34,085 nucleotides of DNA from Sivonenia sp049582005. Its GTDB lineage: Bacteria; Cyanobacteriota; Cyanobacteriia; Gloeobacterales; PMM-0068. The position numbers were made by a program, and so were the translations under genes. Shown here one piece after another: positions 1 through 7,485 of this stretch. The notes below the pieces were generated by a model. The model ran no database searches and had not been told where the DNA came from. It worked only from the letters and a program-made list of their open reading frames with translations. Numbering within the stretch: position 1 is the stretch's first letter; each line of letters begins with the position of its first letter. The DNA lies in the NCBI GenBank assembly GCA_049582005.1, contig JBAUTB010000094.1:1-34085 (forward strand), written 5' to 3'.

Positions 1-15
1 CACCAATGCAGTTGC

Positions 16-141
16 TCAATGGCAGGTCAAGCTATTTGGAATTTCCTCAGCAGTCCTAGATTGGCTCAGTAGCCTGAAACCCAGACCTGTCGTAATAATT
101 TGAATCTCATTGCGCATCTCGTGGGCAAGCAGATTTATTTG
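16..141 (-). pseudogene. Histidine-kinase H-box fragment
   Basis: Read on the minus strand, this short open stretch encodes a peptide with LLAHEMRNEIQII, which matches the H-box of HisKA dimerisation domains (His-Glu-x-Arg-Asn). It stops at a TGA at 16-18. Upstream, toward higher coordinates, the kinase-like reading gives way at about 133-141 to sequence that reads as a Doc toxin on the other strand. No sensor, N-box or G-box remains. I infer a decayed fragment joined by a rearrangement; the match is short, so the family call is tentative. Confidence 0.35.
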
Positions 142-368
142 CGCTAGCGGCTGCCTATGGGTACGGAATAGCAAAAAATCATGCATTCATAGATGGCAAT
201 AAACGCACAGCTTTTTTGGTGATGTTTACCTTTCTGAAAGTGAATGCTTGGCATTTGGTCGTACCAGAACCAGAGGCCGTGATGGTGATGCAGGATGTAG
301 CTGCTGGAGTGATGCTAGAAGAACGGCTCGCTGAGTGGCTGCAGCAAAATTCTCAAAAATCAACTTAA
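129..368 (+). pseudogene. doc: Doc/Fic-type death-on-curing toxin, 3' fragment
   Basis: The plus-strand frame ending in TAA at 366-368 encodes about 79 residues that include AAYGYGIAKNHAFIDGNKRT. This is the Fic/Doc active-site signature HxFxDGNKR, followed by the usual hydrophobic helix and an acidic C-terminal tail. Doc proteins of this family are about 120-130 residues and modify translation factors (Doc phosphorylates EF-Tu). Here the N-terminal third is missing: the frame runs into a stop at 96-98, and the sequence before about 129 belongs to an unrelated minus-strand fragment. No Phd-like antitoxin is visible. The truncation makes it very probably inactive even though the catalytic motif is intact. 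Confidence 0.7.
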
Positions 369-446
369 AAACTAAAAACTAAAAACGATACAGAGTCATA
401 GCCCTTCGCTAAGGCCGAGCATAGCAGCAACTTCGCTTTTGGGCGG

Positions 447-1655
447 CTAAACAACACGCACTTTAGCAGCACAATTTTTCGCCCGTTCTCTGGCTTCTTC
501 TATCGTATTTCCCAAAGCTAAAGCCACGCCCATGCGTCGATTCTTTCGAGTGGTAGGTTTGCCAAAAAGTCTGAGCTTACTGGTAGGAACCTTTAGGGCT
601 TCTTCGACTCCGGTAAAGGCAGGATTTTCGCCTGGTTCAGAGGCTAAAATTACAGCCGAAGCTCCTGGTTTTATGAGTTCAATAGCGCCAATCGGTAAAC
701 CTGTAATTGCCCGCACATGCAATTCAAACTCAGACATGTTTTGGCTAATCATGGTGACCATACCCGTATCGTGGGGACGGGGGCTGACTTCGCTAAAAAA
801 GACCGTTTGTGAACCTGCTGGATTGCCTTGAATAAAGAGCTCTACCCCAAAAATTCCCCACCCGCCAAGGGCTTCTGTAATTTGATGTCCCATATCCTGA
901 CATTGCTTTAACGTTCCTGGGTCAAGGGGACAAGGTTGCCAGGACTCCCGATAGTCCCCACTGATTTGGAGGTGACCAATGGGAGAGCAAAAAGAAGTTC
1001 CTTCCTCTGAGCGCACGGTGAGGAGCGTAATCTCCGTATCAAATTCAACAAAGCCTTCTACGATTACCCGTTGGCCCTGAGCTCGCCCACCAGATTGGGC
1101 ATAGTTCCAGGCTGGTTCGATGTCTGCTTCGGTGCGGACCGTACTTTGACCTTTACCGGAAGAACTCATTACCGGTTTAACCACACAGGGCAAACCCAGA
1201 GCATGAATCGCTTGCTGATACTCTGCTGGATTTTCAGCAAAGCGATAGGGAGAAGTTTTCAACCCTAACTCCTCTGCGGCTAACCGTCGGATACCCTCCC
1301 GGTTCATCGTCAGTTGGGTGGCTCGAGCTGTAGGAATCACGCGCCAACCTTCTTGTTCCAATTCTACGAGCGTCGCTGTGGCAATCGCTTCCACCTCCGG
1401 GACAATCCAATCGGGTTTGACTGATTCCACCAATTGACGCAGACTGTCTCCATCGAACATATTTAAGACATGGGCTTGATGGGCGACCTGCATTGCGGGG
1501 GCATGGGCGTAAGCATCGGCAGCGATTACTTCTAAGCCAAGACGCATCGCTTCAATTACGACTTCTTTCCCCAATTCCCCAGAACCCAACAGGAGTAGGC
1601 GACGGGCCGTGGAAGTCAGGGGCGTACCCCAGGGTTTTGACGAAGAAATATGCAT
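447..1655 (-). CDS. purT: Formate-dependent phosphoribosylglycinamide formyltransferase (PurT)
   Basis: ATP-grasp enzyme that formylates GAR with free formate and ATP, step 3 of purine synthesis. It is alternative to the folate-dependent PurN. The protein (402 residues from the ATG at 1655) carries the PurT N-terminal motif LLLLGSGELGKEV, the ATP-grasp segment VVKPVMSSSGKGQ and the metal/nucleotide-binding FSEVSPRPHDTGMVT, collinear with E. coli PurT (392 residues). A TTG at 1670 would overlap the gdh stop codon and add five residues. I prefer the ATG 11 bases after that stop. The gene follows gdh closely on the same strand, so the two are probably cotranscribed. Confidence 0.95.
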   Translation of the reverse strand: MHISSSKPWGTPLTSTARRLLLLGSGELGKEVVIEAMRLGLEVIAADAYAHAPAMQVAHQAHVLNMFDGDSLRQLVESVKPDWIVPEVEAIATATLVELEQEGWRVIPTARATQLTMNREGIRRLAAEELGLKTSPYRFAENPAEYQQAIHALGLPCVVKPVMSSSGKGQSTVRTEADIEPAWNYAQSGGRAQGQRVIVEGFVEFDTEITLLTVRSEEGTSFCSPIGHLQISGDYRESWQPCPLDPGTLKQCQDMGHQITEALGGWGIFGVELFIQGNPAGSQTVFFSEVSPRPHDTGMVTMISQNMSEFELHVRAITGLPIGAIELIKPGASAVILASEPGENPAFTGVEEALKVPTSKLRLFGKPTTRKNRRMGVALALGNTIEEARERAKNCAAKVRVV

Positions 1656-1666
1656 AGAACCTATTC

Positions 1667-2956
1667 TCAAATACGTTCGATGAAATACGCTTTTGTCCCT
1701 CTGGCACTAACCGCTTCGCCCAAACGATTGAGCGCATGGACATAGGCTGCCGTGCGCAAAGAAATTTCTTTTTCCTGACTGAGGATCCAAATTCTCTCTG
1801 TTTCCTCCACCATTTTCTGTTTGAGGCGACCATTTACTTCGTCTAAGGTCCAATAGAAACCCATGCGGTTTTGGACCCATTCAAAATAGCTGACGGTAAC
1901 CCCTCCGGCATTTACGAGAATATCTGGGAAAACATGGATTCCTTTTTGATTTAGAATTTCATCTCCTTCAAAATTAATCGGTCCATTCGCTACTTCAAAG
2001 ATGAACTTTGCCTTGATATTCGCTGCATTGGCTTCGGTAATTTGATTTTCTAAAGCAGCTGGAATTAAAATATCTACATCGAGTTCGAGTAACTCTTCAT
2101 TGCTGATTTCTTCATGTTCTACAAGGTTGCATACACTCCCATCACAATAAACAGCTTTCACCCGGCGCGTAGATTCCTTAAATTGTCTGACACTGCGCAC
2201 ATCTAGCCCATTTTTAGAATAGATAGCTCCTTGAGAGTCACCAAGAGCTACTACTTTATAGCCAGCCTGAAAAAGCATTTCAGCCAAATTAGCTCCAGCA
2301 TTCCCAAATCCTTGGATTGCTACGGTTGTATTAGCGGGCACGATATTAAATTTTGGAAGCATAGTTTCCATTACATTAAATGCACCCATGGCTGTTGCAG
2401 CATCACGGCCTAAACTACCTCCCATAGAAACAGGCTTTCCGGTTACAATCCCAGGCCTAATTCTGCGATTAATCATACTGTATTGGTCCATCATCCAACC
2501 CATAATCATCTGATTGGTATAGACATCAGGAGCAGGAATATCCAAATCGGGACCGATGAAGTCAGCAAGGGCATCTATGTAGCCTCTACTGAGCCGTTCT
2601 AATTCAAATCTAGAAAGTTCTTTGGGATTGAGCGTAATTCCACCTTTTGCTCCTCCAAAAGGAAGCCCTAAGGCTGCGCACTTAAAGGTCATCCAAAAAG
2701 CTAAGGATTGGACTTCGTCCCTAGAGACTTTAGGATGATAGCGAATGCCTCCTTTAGTAGGTCCGCGGGTATCATCGTAACGAACACGATAGCCTTGAAA
2801 AACCTTAAGGGAACCATCATCCATACGCACAGGAATCGAAACGTTAATACTGGATTTTGGATATTTCAATCGTTCAATCGCATCTTCTGAAATGACAGCA
2901 TACTCTAAAGCTTTCTCAATCTTTTGTCTGGCATCTGCAAATAAAGATTCTGACAT
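1667..2956 (-). CDS. gdhA: Glutamate dehydrogenase (Glu/Leu/Phe/Val dehydrogenase family)
   Basis: Catalyses the reversible oxidative deamination of glutamate to 2-oxoglutarate and ammonium. At 429 residues it is typical of the hexameric GDH class. Visible signatures are TKGGIRYHP (substrate-binding region), LPFGGAKGGI with the catalytic Lys, the DIPAPDVYTN segment, and the Rossmann motif GFGNAGANLAE in the NAD(P) domain, with ANGPINFEGDEIL after it. The ATG at 2956 has an AGAGGAA ribosome-binding site about 7 bases upstream. The gene is divergent from sdhA across a 240 bp spacer and is followed by purT. Its product feeds 2-oxoglutarate to the decarboxylase encoded at 7486-9123. Cofactor preference cannot be read with confidence. 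Confidence 0.95.
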   Translation of the reverse strand: MSESLFADARQKIEKALEYAVISEDAIERLKYPKSSINVSIPVRMDDGSLKVFQGYRVRYDDTRGPTKGGIRYHPKVSRDEVQSLAFWMTFKCAALGLPFGGAKGGITLNPKELSRFELERLSRGYIDALADFIGPDLDIPAPDVYTNQMIMGWMMDQYSMINRRIRPGIVTGKPVSMGGSLGRDAATAMGAFNVMETMLPKFNIVPANTTVAIQGFGNAGANLAEMLFQAGYKVVALGDSQGAIYSKNGLDVRSVRQFKESTRRVKAVYCDGSVCNLVEHEEISNEELLELDVDILIPAALENQITEANAANIKAKFIFEVANGPINFEGDEILNQKGIHVFPDILVNAGGVTVSYFEWVQNRMGFYWTLDEVNGRLKQKMVEETERIWILSQEKEISLRTAAYVHALNRLGEAVSARGTKAYFIERI

Positions 2957-2991
2957 ATGGGTATTCCTCTGTCCTTGTGTCCTGGCTTTTT

Positions 2992-3005
2992 GTATGAGTC
3001 ATTAC
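2992..3005. promoter_or_regulatory. Candidate NtcA-binding site (GTA-N8-TAC) in the gdh/sdhA spacer
   Basis: GTA TGAGTCAT TAC fits the palindromic core bound by NtcA, the 2-oxoglutarate-responsive CRP-family regulator of cyanobacteria. It lies 36 bases before the gdh start and about 190 bases before the sdhA start. No well-spaced TAN3T -10 box follows at the activator distance in either direction, so a repressing role at gdh or chance occurrence are both possible. A six-base specification in 240 bp has roughly a 6% chance of appearing at random. The rest of the spacer (2957-3196) holds no other feature I can support. Confidence 0.35.
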
Positions 3006-3196
3006 AGAATGCTAGGGATATTTATGCATGTTGGGTCAAGATTACACCTTTCTTAAAGAAATCTAGTCGTTCTCAATTCCATGAAATGGGCGCTACAGAG
3101 TCGATATATGGGACTTCGCCACATTTATTCTGGTTGGATCTTTATCTTGGGATCTATACTTCTGTCATCTAAATATATAGAGCGGCATAAAACATA

Positions 3197-4945
3197 ATGT
3201 TTGATCACGATGTCCTGATTGTCGGGGGCGGGTTAGCAGGATCGCGCGCCGCTGTAGCCATTGCTCAGAATGAGCCTGACCTCAAGGTCGGACTGATTTC
3301 AAAAGTTCATCCGATCCGTTCCCATTCGGTAGCTGCCCAAGGCGGAATGGCGGCAACCCTCAAAAACGTTGATACCGAAGACAGCTGGCTTGCCCATGCC
3401 TTTGATACGGTGAAAGGCTCTGACTATTTAGCCGACCAGAATGCCGTGGAAGTCTTAACCCGTTCAGCACCCGATGTGATTATTGACTTGGAGCATTTGG
3501 GGGTCCTGTTTTCTCGTCTAGAGGATGGTCGCATCGCACAGCGACCCTTTGGCGGCCATAGTTATCGCCGCACCTGCTATGCCGCAGATAAAACCGGACA
3601 TGCCATCTTACATGAGTTGGTCAGTAATCTTTTGCGGTATGGCACTAAGGTGTATCTGGAATGGTATGTTCTCCAGCTCATTTATGAGGATGGAGAAGTC
3701 AAGGGGGTCGTTGCCTATTGCATGGAGACAGGGGCCATCGAAGTTATCCGGGCTAAAGCAGTACTATTCGCTACCGGGGGCTATGGTCGGGTGTATAACA
3801 CTACGTCCAATGACTTTGCTTCTACGGGGGATGGCCTTTGTCTGACGGCCAGCGCGGGGTTGCCCCTCCAAGATATGGAGTTTGTACAGTTTCACCCCAC
3901 TGGTCTCTATCCAGTTGGAGTTTTGATCTCGGAAGCGGTTAGGGGGGAAGGAGCCTATCTCATCAATGACCAGGGGGAACGCTTCATGGCGAACTATAGC
4001 GATAGCCATAACAAAATGGAGCTTTCGCCTAGAGATATTACCTCTCGGCATATCGTGCAGGAGGTCCGGGCTGGACGCGGCATCCAGGGAGGGCCTTTTG
4101 TGCACTTGGATGTACGGCATTTGGGCCGAGAAAAAATTATCAGTCGCATCCCTTTTGCGCGGGAAGAGGGGATGCGGCTTTTAGGCATTGATTGCATTGA
4201 TGCGCCCTTGCCCGTGCGTCCTACCGTGCATTACTCGATGGGCGGTATCCCAACTACGGTGGACTGTGAGGTATTGGGGGTGAATCGCAAACCGATTCCT
4301 GGTTTTTTTGCTGCGGGAGAATGTGCCTGTGTCTCCGTGCATGGAGCCAATCGTTTGGGGTCCAATTCGCTCTTGGAATGTGTAGTTTTCGGAAAACGGG
4401 CTGGGGAGAAAATAGGAGCCTATGTGCAAAACCGTTCCCTGCCCAAGGTAGAGGAGACACTTTATGTTCAAGAGGCCGAAACGTTAATCAAGTCTCTCTT
4501 GAATAAGAGAGGCACCTCCCGTATCCATGACATCCGCTCGGCCTTGCAAGATGCGATGACGGAGCACTGCGGTATTTTTCGAGATGAGCAAAGCATCCAG
4601 CAAGGTTTGCAAGAAGTCCAAACGCTGAAGGAGCGCTATGAGAAAGACCTGAATCTGGATGATCGCGGCACCATCTTTAACATGGAACTGATGGCCGCGC
4701 TGGAACTGCGTAGTTTGTTCACCGTAGGCGAGATGATCTTGGCGAGTGCCCTACAGCGTCGAGAAAGTCGGGGCGCTCATTATCGTAGTGACTATCAACA
4801 GCGAGATGATGCTCAGTTCCTCAAACATTCTCTGGTCTATCTCAGTCAAGATAAAACGAGGGTAGAAACCAATACCTGTGCTGTCGATTTAAGTTTGCAA
4901 GCTGTTGACCCTGAACGCTTTATCCCCCAGGAACGGAAGTATTAA
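3197..4945 (+). CDS. sdhA: Succinate dehydrogenase / fumarate reductase flavoprotein subunit
   Basis: Catalytic FAD subunit that oxidises succinate to fumarate. The 582-residue protein starts with the dinucleotide-binding motif DVLIVGGGLAGSRAA. It carries RSHSVAAQGG, whose His43 aligns with the residue that binds FAD covalently in SdhA/FrdA, then HSYRRTCYAADKTGHAI, QFHPTGLYP, RPTVHYSMGGI and the C-terminal FAD motif HGANRLGSNSLLEC. It heads a three-gene operon: sdhB begins 4 bases after its stop, and the CCG-domain anchor overlaps sdhB. Succinate is supplied by the decarboxylase/SSADH pair encoded 2.5 kb downstream on the other strand. The short distance to sdhB suggests coordinated translation. 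Confidence 0.95.
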   Translation: MFDHDVLIVGGGLAGSRAAVAIAQNEPDLKVGLISKVHPIRSHSVAAQGGMAATLKNVDTEDSWLAHAFDTVKGSDYLADQNAVEVLTRSAPDVIIDLEHLGVLFSRLEDGRIAQRPFGGHSYRRTCYAADKTGHAILHELVSNLLRYGTKVYLEWYVLQLIYEDGEVKGVVAYCMETGAIEVIRAKAVLFATGGYGRVYNTTSNDFASTGDGLCLTASAGLPLQDMEFVQFHPTGLYPVGVLISEAVRGEGAYLINDQGERFMANYSDSHNKMELSPRDITSRHIVQEVRAGRGIQGGPFVHLDVRHLGREKIISRIPFAREEGMRLLGIDCIDAPLPVRPTVHYSMGGIPTTVDCEVLGVNRKPIPGFFAAGECACVSVHGANRLGSNSLLECVVFGKRAGEKIGAYVQNRSLPKVEETLYVQEAETLIKSLLNKRGTSRIHDIRSALQDAMTEHCGIFRDEQSIQQGLQEVQTLKERYEKDLNLDDRGTIFNMELMAALELRSLFTVGEMILASALQRRESRGAHYRSDYQQRDDAQFLKHSLVYLSQDKTRVETNTCAVDLSLQAVDPERFIPQERKY

Positions 4946-4949
4946 GCCG

Positions 4950-5930
4950 ATGAAAGTTTCTGTTAGAATTCGCCGTCAGGCTAATCGAGAGAGCAAGCCT
5001 GATTATCAAACCTATTCTGTAGAGTGTAGTGAAGGAAATACTATCCTTGATGTGCTCAACAAAATCCAATGGGAACAGGATGGTTCTCTGGCCTATCGCC
5101 GGAATTGTCGGAATGCGATCTGTGGTTCCTGTGCGATGCGGGTGAATGGTCGAGCGGTTCTCACCTGCCAAAATCTCGTAGGAGAAGAACTTGAACATCA
5201 GACGGAATTGCTGATTCAGCCGTTGGGCAATTTGCCGGTCATTAAAGACTTAGTGGTAGACATGACTAAGTTCTGGGATAATCTGCAAAAAGTTGACCCT
5301 TACGTTTCCACGGCTTCCCGTCAAATTCCTGAAAAAGAGTTTCTTCAGTTGCCGGAGCAGCGAGAAAAACTCCAGAGTGCGGCGAATTGCATTCTCTGTG
5401 GAGCTTGTTATTCCGAATGTAATGCAGCAACCGTTAACGATGATTTTGTTGGTCCCCATGCGCTGGCTAAAGCCTATCGGGTGATGGCTGATAATCGGGA
5501 TGACCGAACGAAAGAACGCATAGACCAATATAACCAACCAGGGGGTGTTTGGGATTGTACCCGCTGTTTCAATTGCAATGAAGTCTGTCCTGTCGGAGTG
5601 GGACCGCTAGACCGCATTTCCCAAATCAAACAGGAAATTTTGCAGCAAGAAAAAATAGAAGATTCTACAGCGCTACGGCATCGCCGTACGATGGTGGAAT
5701 TGGTCAAGGAGGACGGCTGGATTGATGAGAGTAAATTTGGGCTAAAAGTTGTGACCAATAGTGGTCGAGATCTCAATGGGCTCATGAGCTTGATTCCTTT
5801 AGGAACTCGAATGGCTATAAAGGGTAAGATGCCATGGCCTTGGAAGTTTAAACCTTCCGAAGGAAAATTAGAAATCAAGGCCCTGATCAATGCAGTCTCT
5901 CAATATTTAGAAGACCAGAGGAAACTATGA
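4950..5930 (+). CDS. sdhB: Succinate dehydrogenase iron-sulfur subunit, class-E-like
   Basis: Electron-transfer subunit between SdhA and the membrane anchor. I start at the ATG at 4950 behind AGGAACGGAAG; an upstream in-frame codon at 4905 lies inside sdhA. The product has 326 residues, longer at the C-terminus than E. coli SdhB (238). The [2Fe-2S] ligands are C53, C58, C61 and C73. The second domain has C147-x2-C150-x2-C153-x3-C157 and C203-x2-C206-x2-C209-x3-C213. C206 is an extra cysteine where classical SdhB has Ile in the [3Fe-4S] site. In class E enzymes (Sulfolobus type) this goes with a [4Fe-4S] cluster in place of [3Fe-4S]. The stop overlaps the next gene as ATGA. Confidence 0.95.
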   Translation: MKVSVRIRRQANRESKPDYQTYSVECSEGNTILDVLNKIQWEQDGSLAYRRNCRNAICGSCAMRVNGRAVLTCQNLVGEELEHQTELLIQPLGNLPVIKDLVVDMTKFWDNLQKVDPYVSTASRQIPEKEFLQLPEQREKLQSAANCILCGACYSECNAATVNDDFVGPHALAKAYRVMADNRDDRTKERIDQYNQPGGVWDCTRCFNCNEVCPVGVGPLDRISQIKQEILQQEKIEDSTALRHRRTMVELVKEDGWIDESKFGLKVVTNSGRDLNGLMSLIPLGTRMAIKGKMPWPWKFKPSEGKLEIKALINAVSQYLEDQRKL

Positions 5931-6808
5931 CTTTAAAGTATGCGTATTATCCAGGCTGTGTTGCTAAGGGAGCCTGTAAAGAACTCCATGATTCGACAAC
6001 GAGTATTGCTCGTGCCTTGGGGATTGAATTAGTTGAATTAGAGAAAGCTTCCTGTTGTGGGTCCGGCACCTTTAAGGAGACCGATGAGTTTTTAGAAGAT
6101 ACAGTAAATGCCCGCAATATTGCACTGGCTGAAGAGTTAGGGTTAACAATGATGACCCAGTGTAGTACCTGTCAAGGGGTCATTGGTCGCGTCAACGATA
6201 AGTTGAAATATGGGGAGCAAAGTCAACGGGATCAAGTTAATCAATATATAGATGGACATCATTATCAAGGGACTACAGAGGTAAAACATCTCTTGTGGAT
6301 TTTGGTCCAAGACTATGGCCTAGATGCACTTAAGCAGAAGGTGCAAAAGTCTTTGGCTGGCCTGAAATGTGGGGCCTTCTATGGATGCTATTTACTCCGT
6401 GGTCAGACGGTGACTCGCTATGAAGACCCCTATCATCCTCACTCTTTAGAAGATGTATTTAGGGCCTTAGGCGCAACTCCGATTGAATATGAAGGTCACA
6501 CCCAATGCTGTGGTTGGCCACTTGCAAGTTATGCCACCAAGGCTTCGTTTAGTATGGCGGGTCGTCATTTGCTTTCTGCGATAGAAGCGGGAGCGGATTG
6601 TATTGTGACTCCGTGTCCTTTATGCCATCTGAATCTAGATTCTCGTCAGCCAGAAGTGGAAAAAGTGATCGGCAAAAAGCTAGGAATTCCTATTTTGCAC
6701 TTGCCCCAACTGATCGGTTTGGCTTTGGGACTAAACCCCGAGCAGTTAGGATTATCACATCATATTGTTTCTACTTCTTCTGTGTTAAAGAGTGTATTGC
6801 GTCCTTAA
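5927..6808 (+). CDS. sdhE: CCG-domain protein, SdhE/HdrB-like membrane-associating SDH subunit
   Basis: This 293-residue protein has two complete cysteine-rich CCG domains: C11, C43-C44-G, C79-x2-C82, and C153, C193-C194-G, C229-x2-C232. The family includes HdrB of heterodisulfide reductase and SdhE of class E succinate:quinone reductases; in Synechocystis an HdrB-like protein is the proposed Sdh partner. There are no transmembrane helices, so membrane attachment would be through amphipathic segments, as proposed for archaeal SdhE. The start codon overlaps the sdhB stop (ATGA), which supports one complex. It converges on the Uma2 gene with only two bases between stop codons. The alternative is a separate HdrB-type thiol enzyme, but gene order favours SDH. 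Confidence 0.88.
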   Translation: MTLKYAYYPGCVAKGACKELHDSTTSIARALGIELVELEKASCCGSGTFKETDEFLEDTVNARNIALAEELGLTMMTQCSTCQGVIGRVNDKLKYGEQSQRDQVNQYIDGHHYQGTTEVKHLLWILVQDYGLDALKQKVQKSLAGLKCGAFYGCYLLRGQTVTRYEDPYHPHSLEDVFRALGATPIEYEGHTQCCGWPLASYATKASFSMAGRHLLSAIEAGADCIVTPCPLCHLNLDSRQPEVEKVIGKKLGIPILHLPQLIGLALGLNPEQLGLSHHIVSTSSVLKSVLRP

Positions 6809-6810
6809 AC

Positions 6811-7362
6811 TCAAGTAAAAAGATTATCCACGGGCATAGACCAACCTGGAAGTGCTGGCTCTGCTTCTGCTAGTTCACCTCTAGAGTAAATATCTGGATT
6901 TTCAGGATCGCTAGCACGGTAAACGCTTACCACTTCTTCTTTCAGGACATCCACATCCCACACGACTAAAGTTCCTGCAGCAAAATAGTCATTACGTTTG
7001 TTGGCCATTTGACTTTCCATCGCCGGACCATAATCGCCTTCACTTCTAACTTCGGCTGCAAAAATGGGCGCACCTTCGAGGAATTGACCGCCTTTCAGTT
7101 CTCCCACATAGAAACCTGCATCTGGGCTGAATGATCGACGATTGGGTAGATTGACGATGAATCCAGCATTATCTGGAAATGCATAACCGCGCCCTGTCTG
7201 TCGTTCGTACTCGCGCAAGCTAACGTAAATTTCACCACTTGCGCGGCTAGGTACGCCACCTGTTGGGGCCATTAAAGCCAATTCTCCATTCACAATCTCA
7301 GCTTTACCGTTTTCTGGCACATGATACAGATCTTCCACCGTAGCTTGAATTTCCGTGCTCAT
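6811..7362 (-). CDS. Uma2 family (DUF820) putative restriction-endonuclease-like protein
   Basis: A 183-residue protein of the Uma2 family, expanded in cyanobacteria and predicted to adopt a PD-(D/E)xK nuclease fold. The core is readable: FSPDAGFYVG (conserved Asp), then FAAEVRSEGDYGPAME (the E-V-x-S strand), then KRNDYFAAGTLVVWDVD, the family's typical 'K...Y...G...VW.VD' end. The function of the family is not established. It stands alone between the sdh operon (convergent, two bases) and the 2-oxoglutarate decarboxylase operon on the same strand, 123 bases downstream of that operon's stop. It interrupts an otherwise metabolic block and may be a later insertion. Confidence 0.88.
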   Translation of the reverse strand: MSTEIQATVEDLYHVPENGKAEIVNGELALMAPTGGVPSRASGEIYVSLREYERQTGRGYAFPDNAGFIVNLPNRRSFSPDAGFYVGELKGGQFLEGAPIFAAEVRSEGDYGPAMESQMANKRNDYFAAGTLVVWDVDVLKEEVVSVYRASDPENPDIYSRGELAEAEPALPGWSMPVDNLFT

Positions 7363-7485
7363 CGCTAGCCTCGTTAATTCGGCACCTTAATTCTATCTGT
7401 TCTCCATATAGCTAAGGATATTCTCTTAACCTCCTGTTTTCCACTCAATAACTGCTTGCTCATCCAAAGGTTTATCGAGCAGTGC

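Noticed and set aside
367..386. Three tandem copies of AAAAACT-like units after the Doc fragment
   Set aside because: Short low-complexity tract with no structure or neighbour that gives it a role.
2957..3172. A 71-codon plus-strand frame in the gdh/sdhA spacer
   Set aside because: No RBS, no recognisable motif, and it covers the gdh regulatory region including its ribosome-binding site.
5474..5890. A 138-codon minus-strand frame inside sdhB
   Set aside because: Antisense to a conserved gene with clear cysteine motifs; no RBS or family resemblance.
7451..7483. ACTGCT/AGCAGT inverted repeat after the decarboxylase gene
   Set aside because: Loop of 21 bases and no T-run; too weak to call a terminator.
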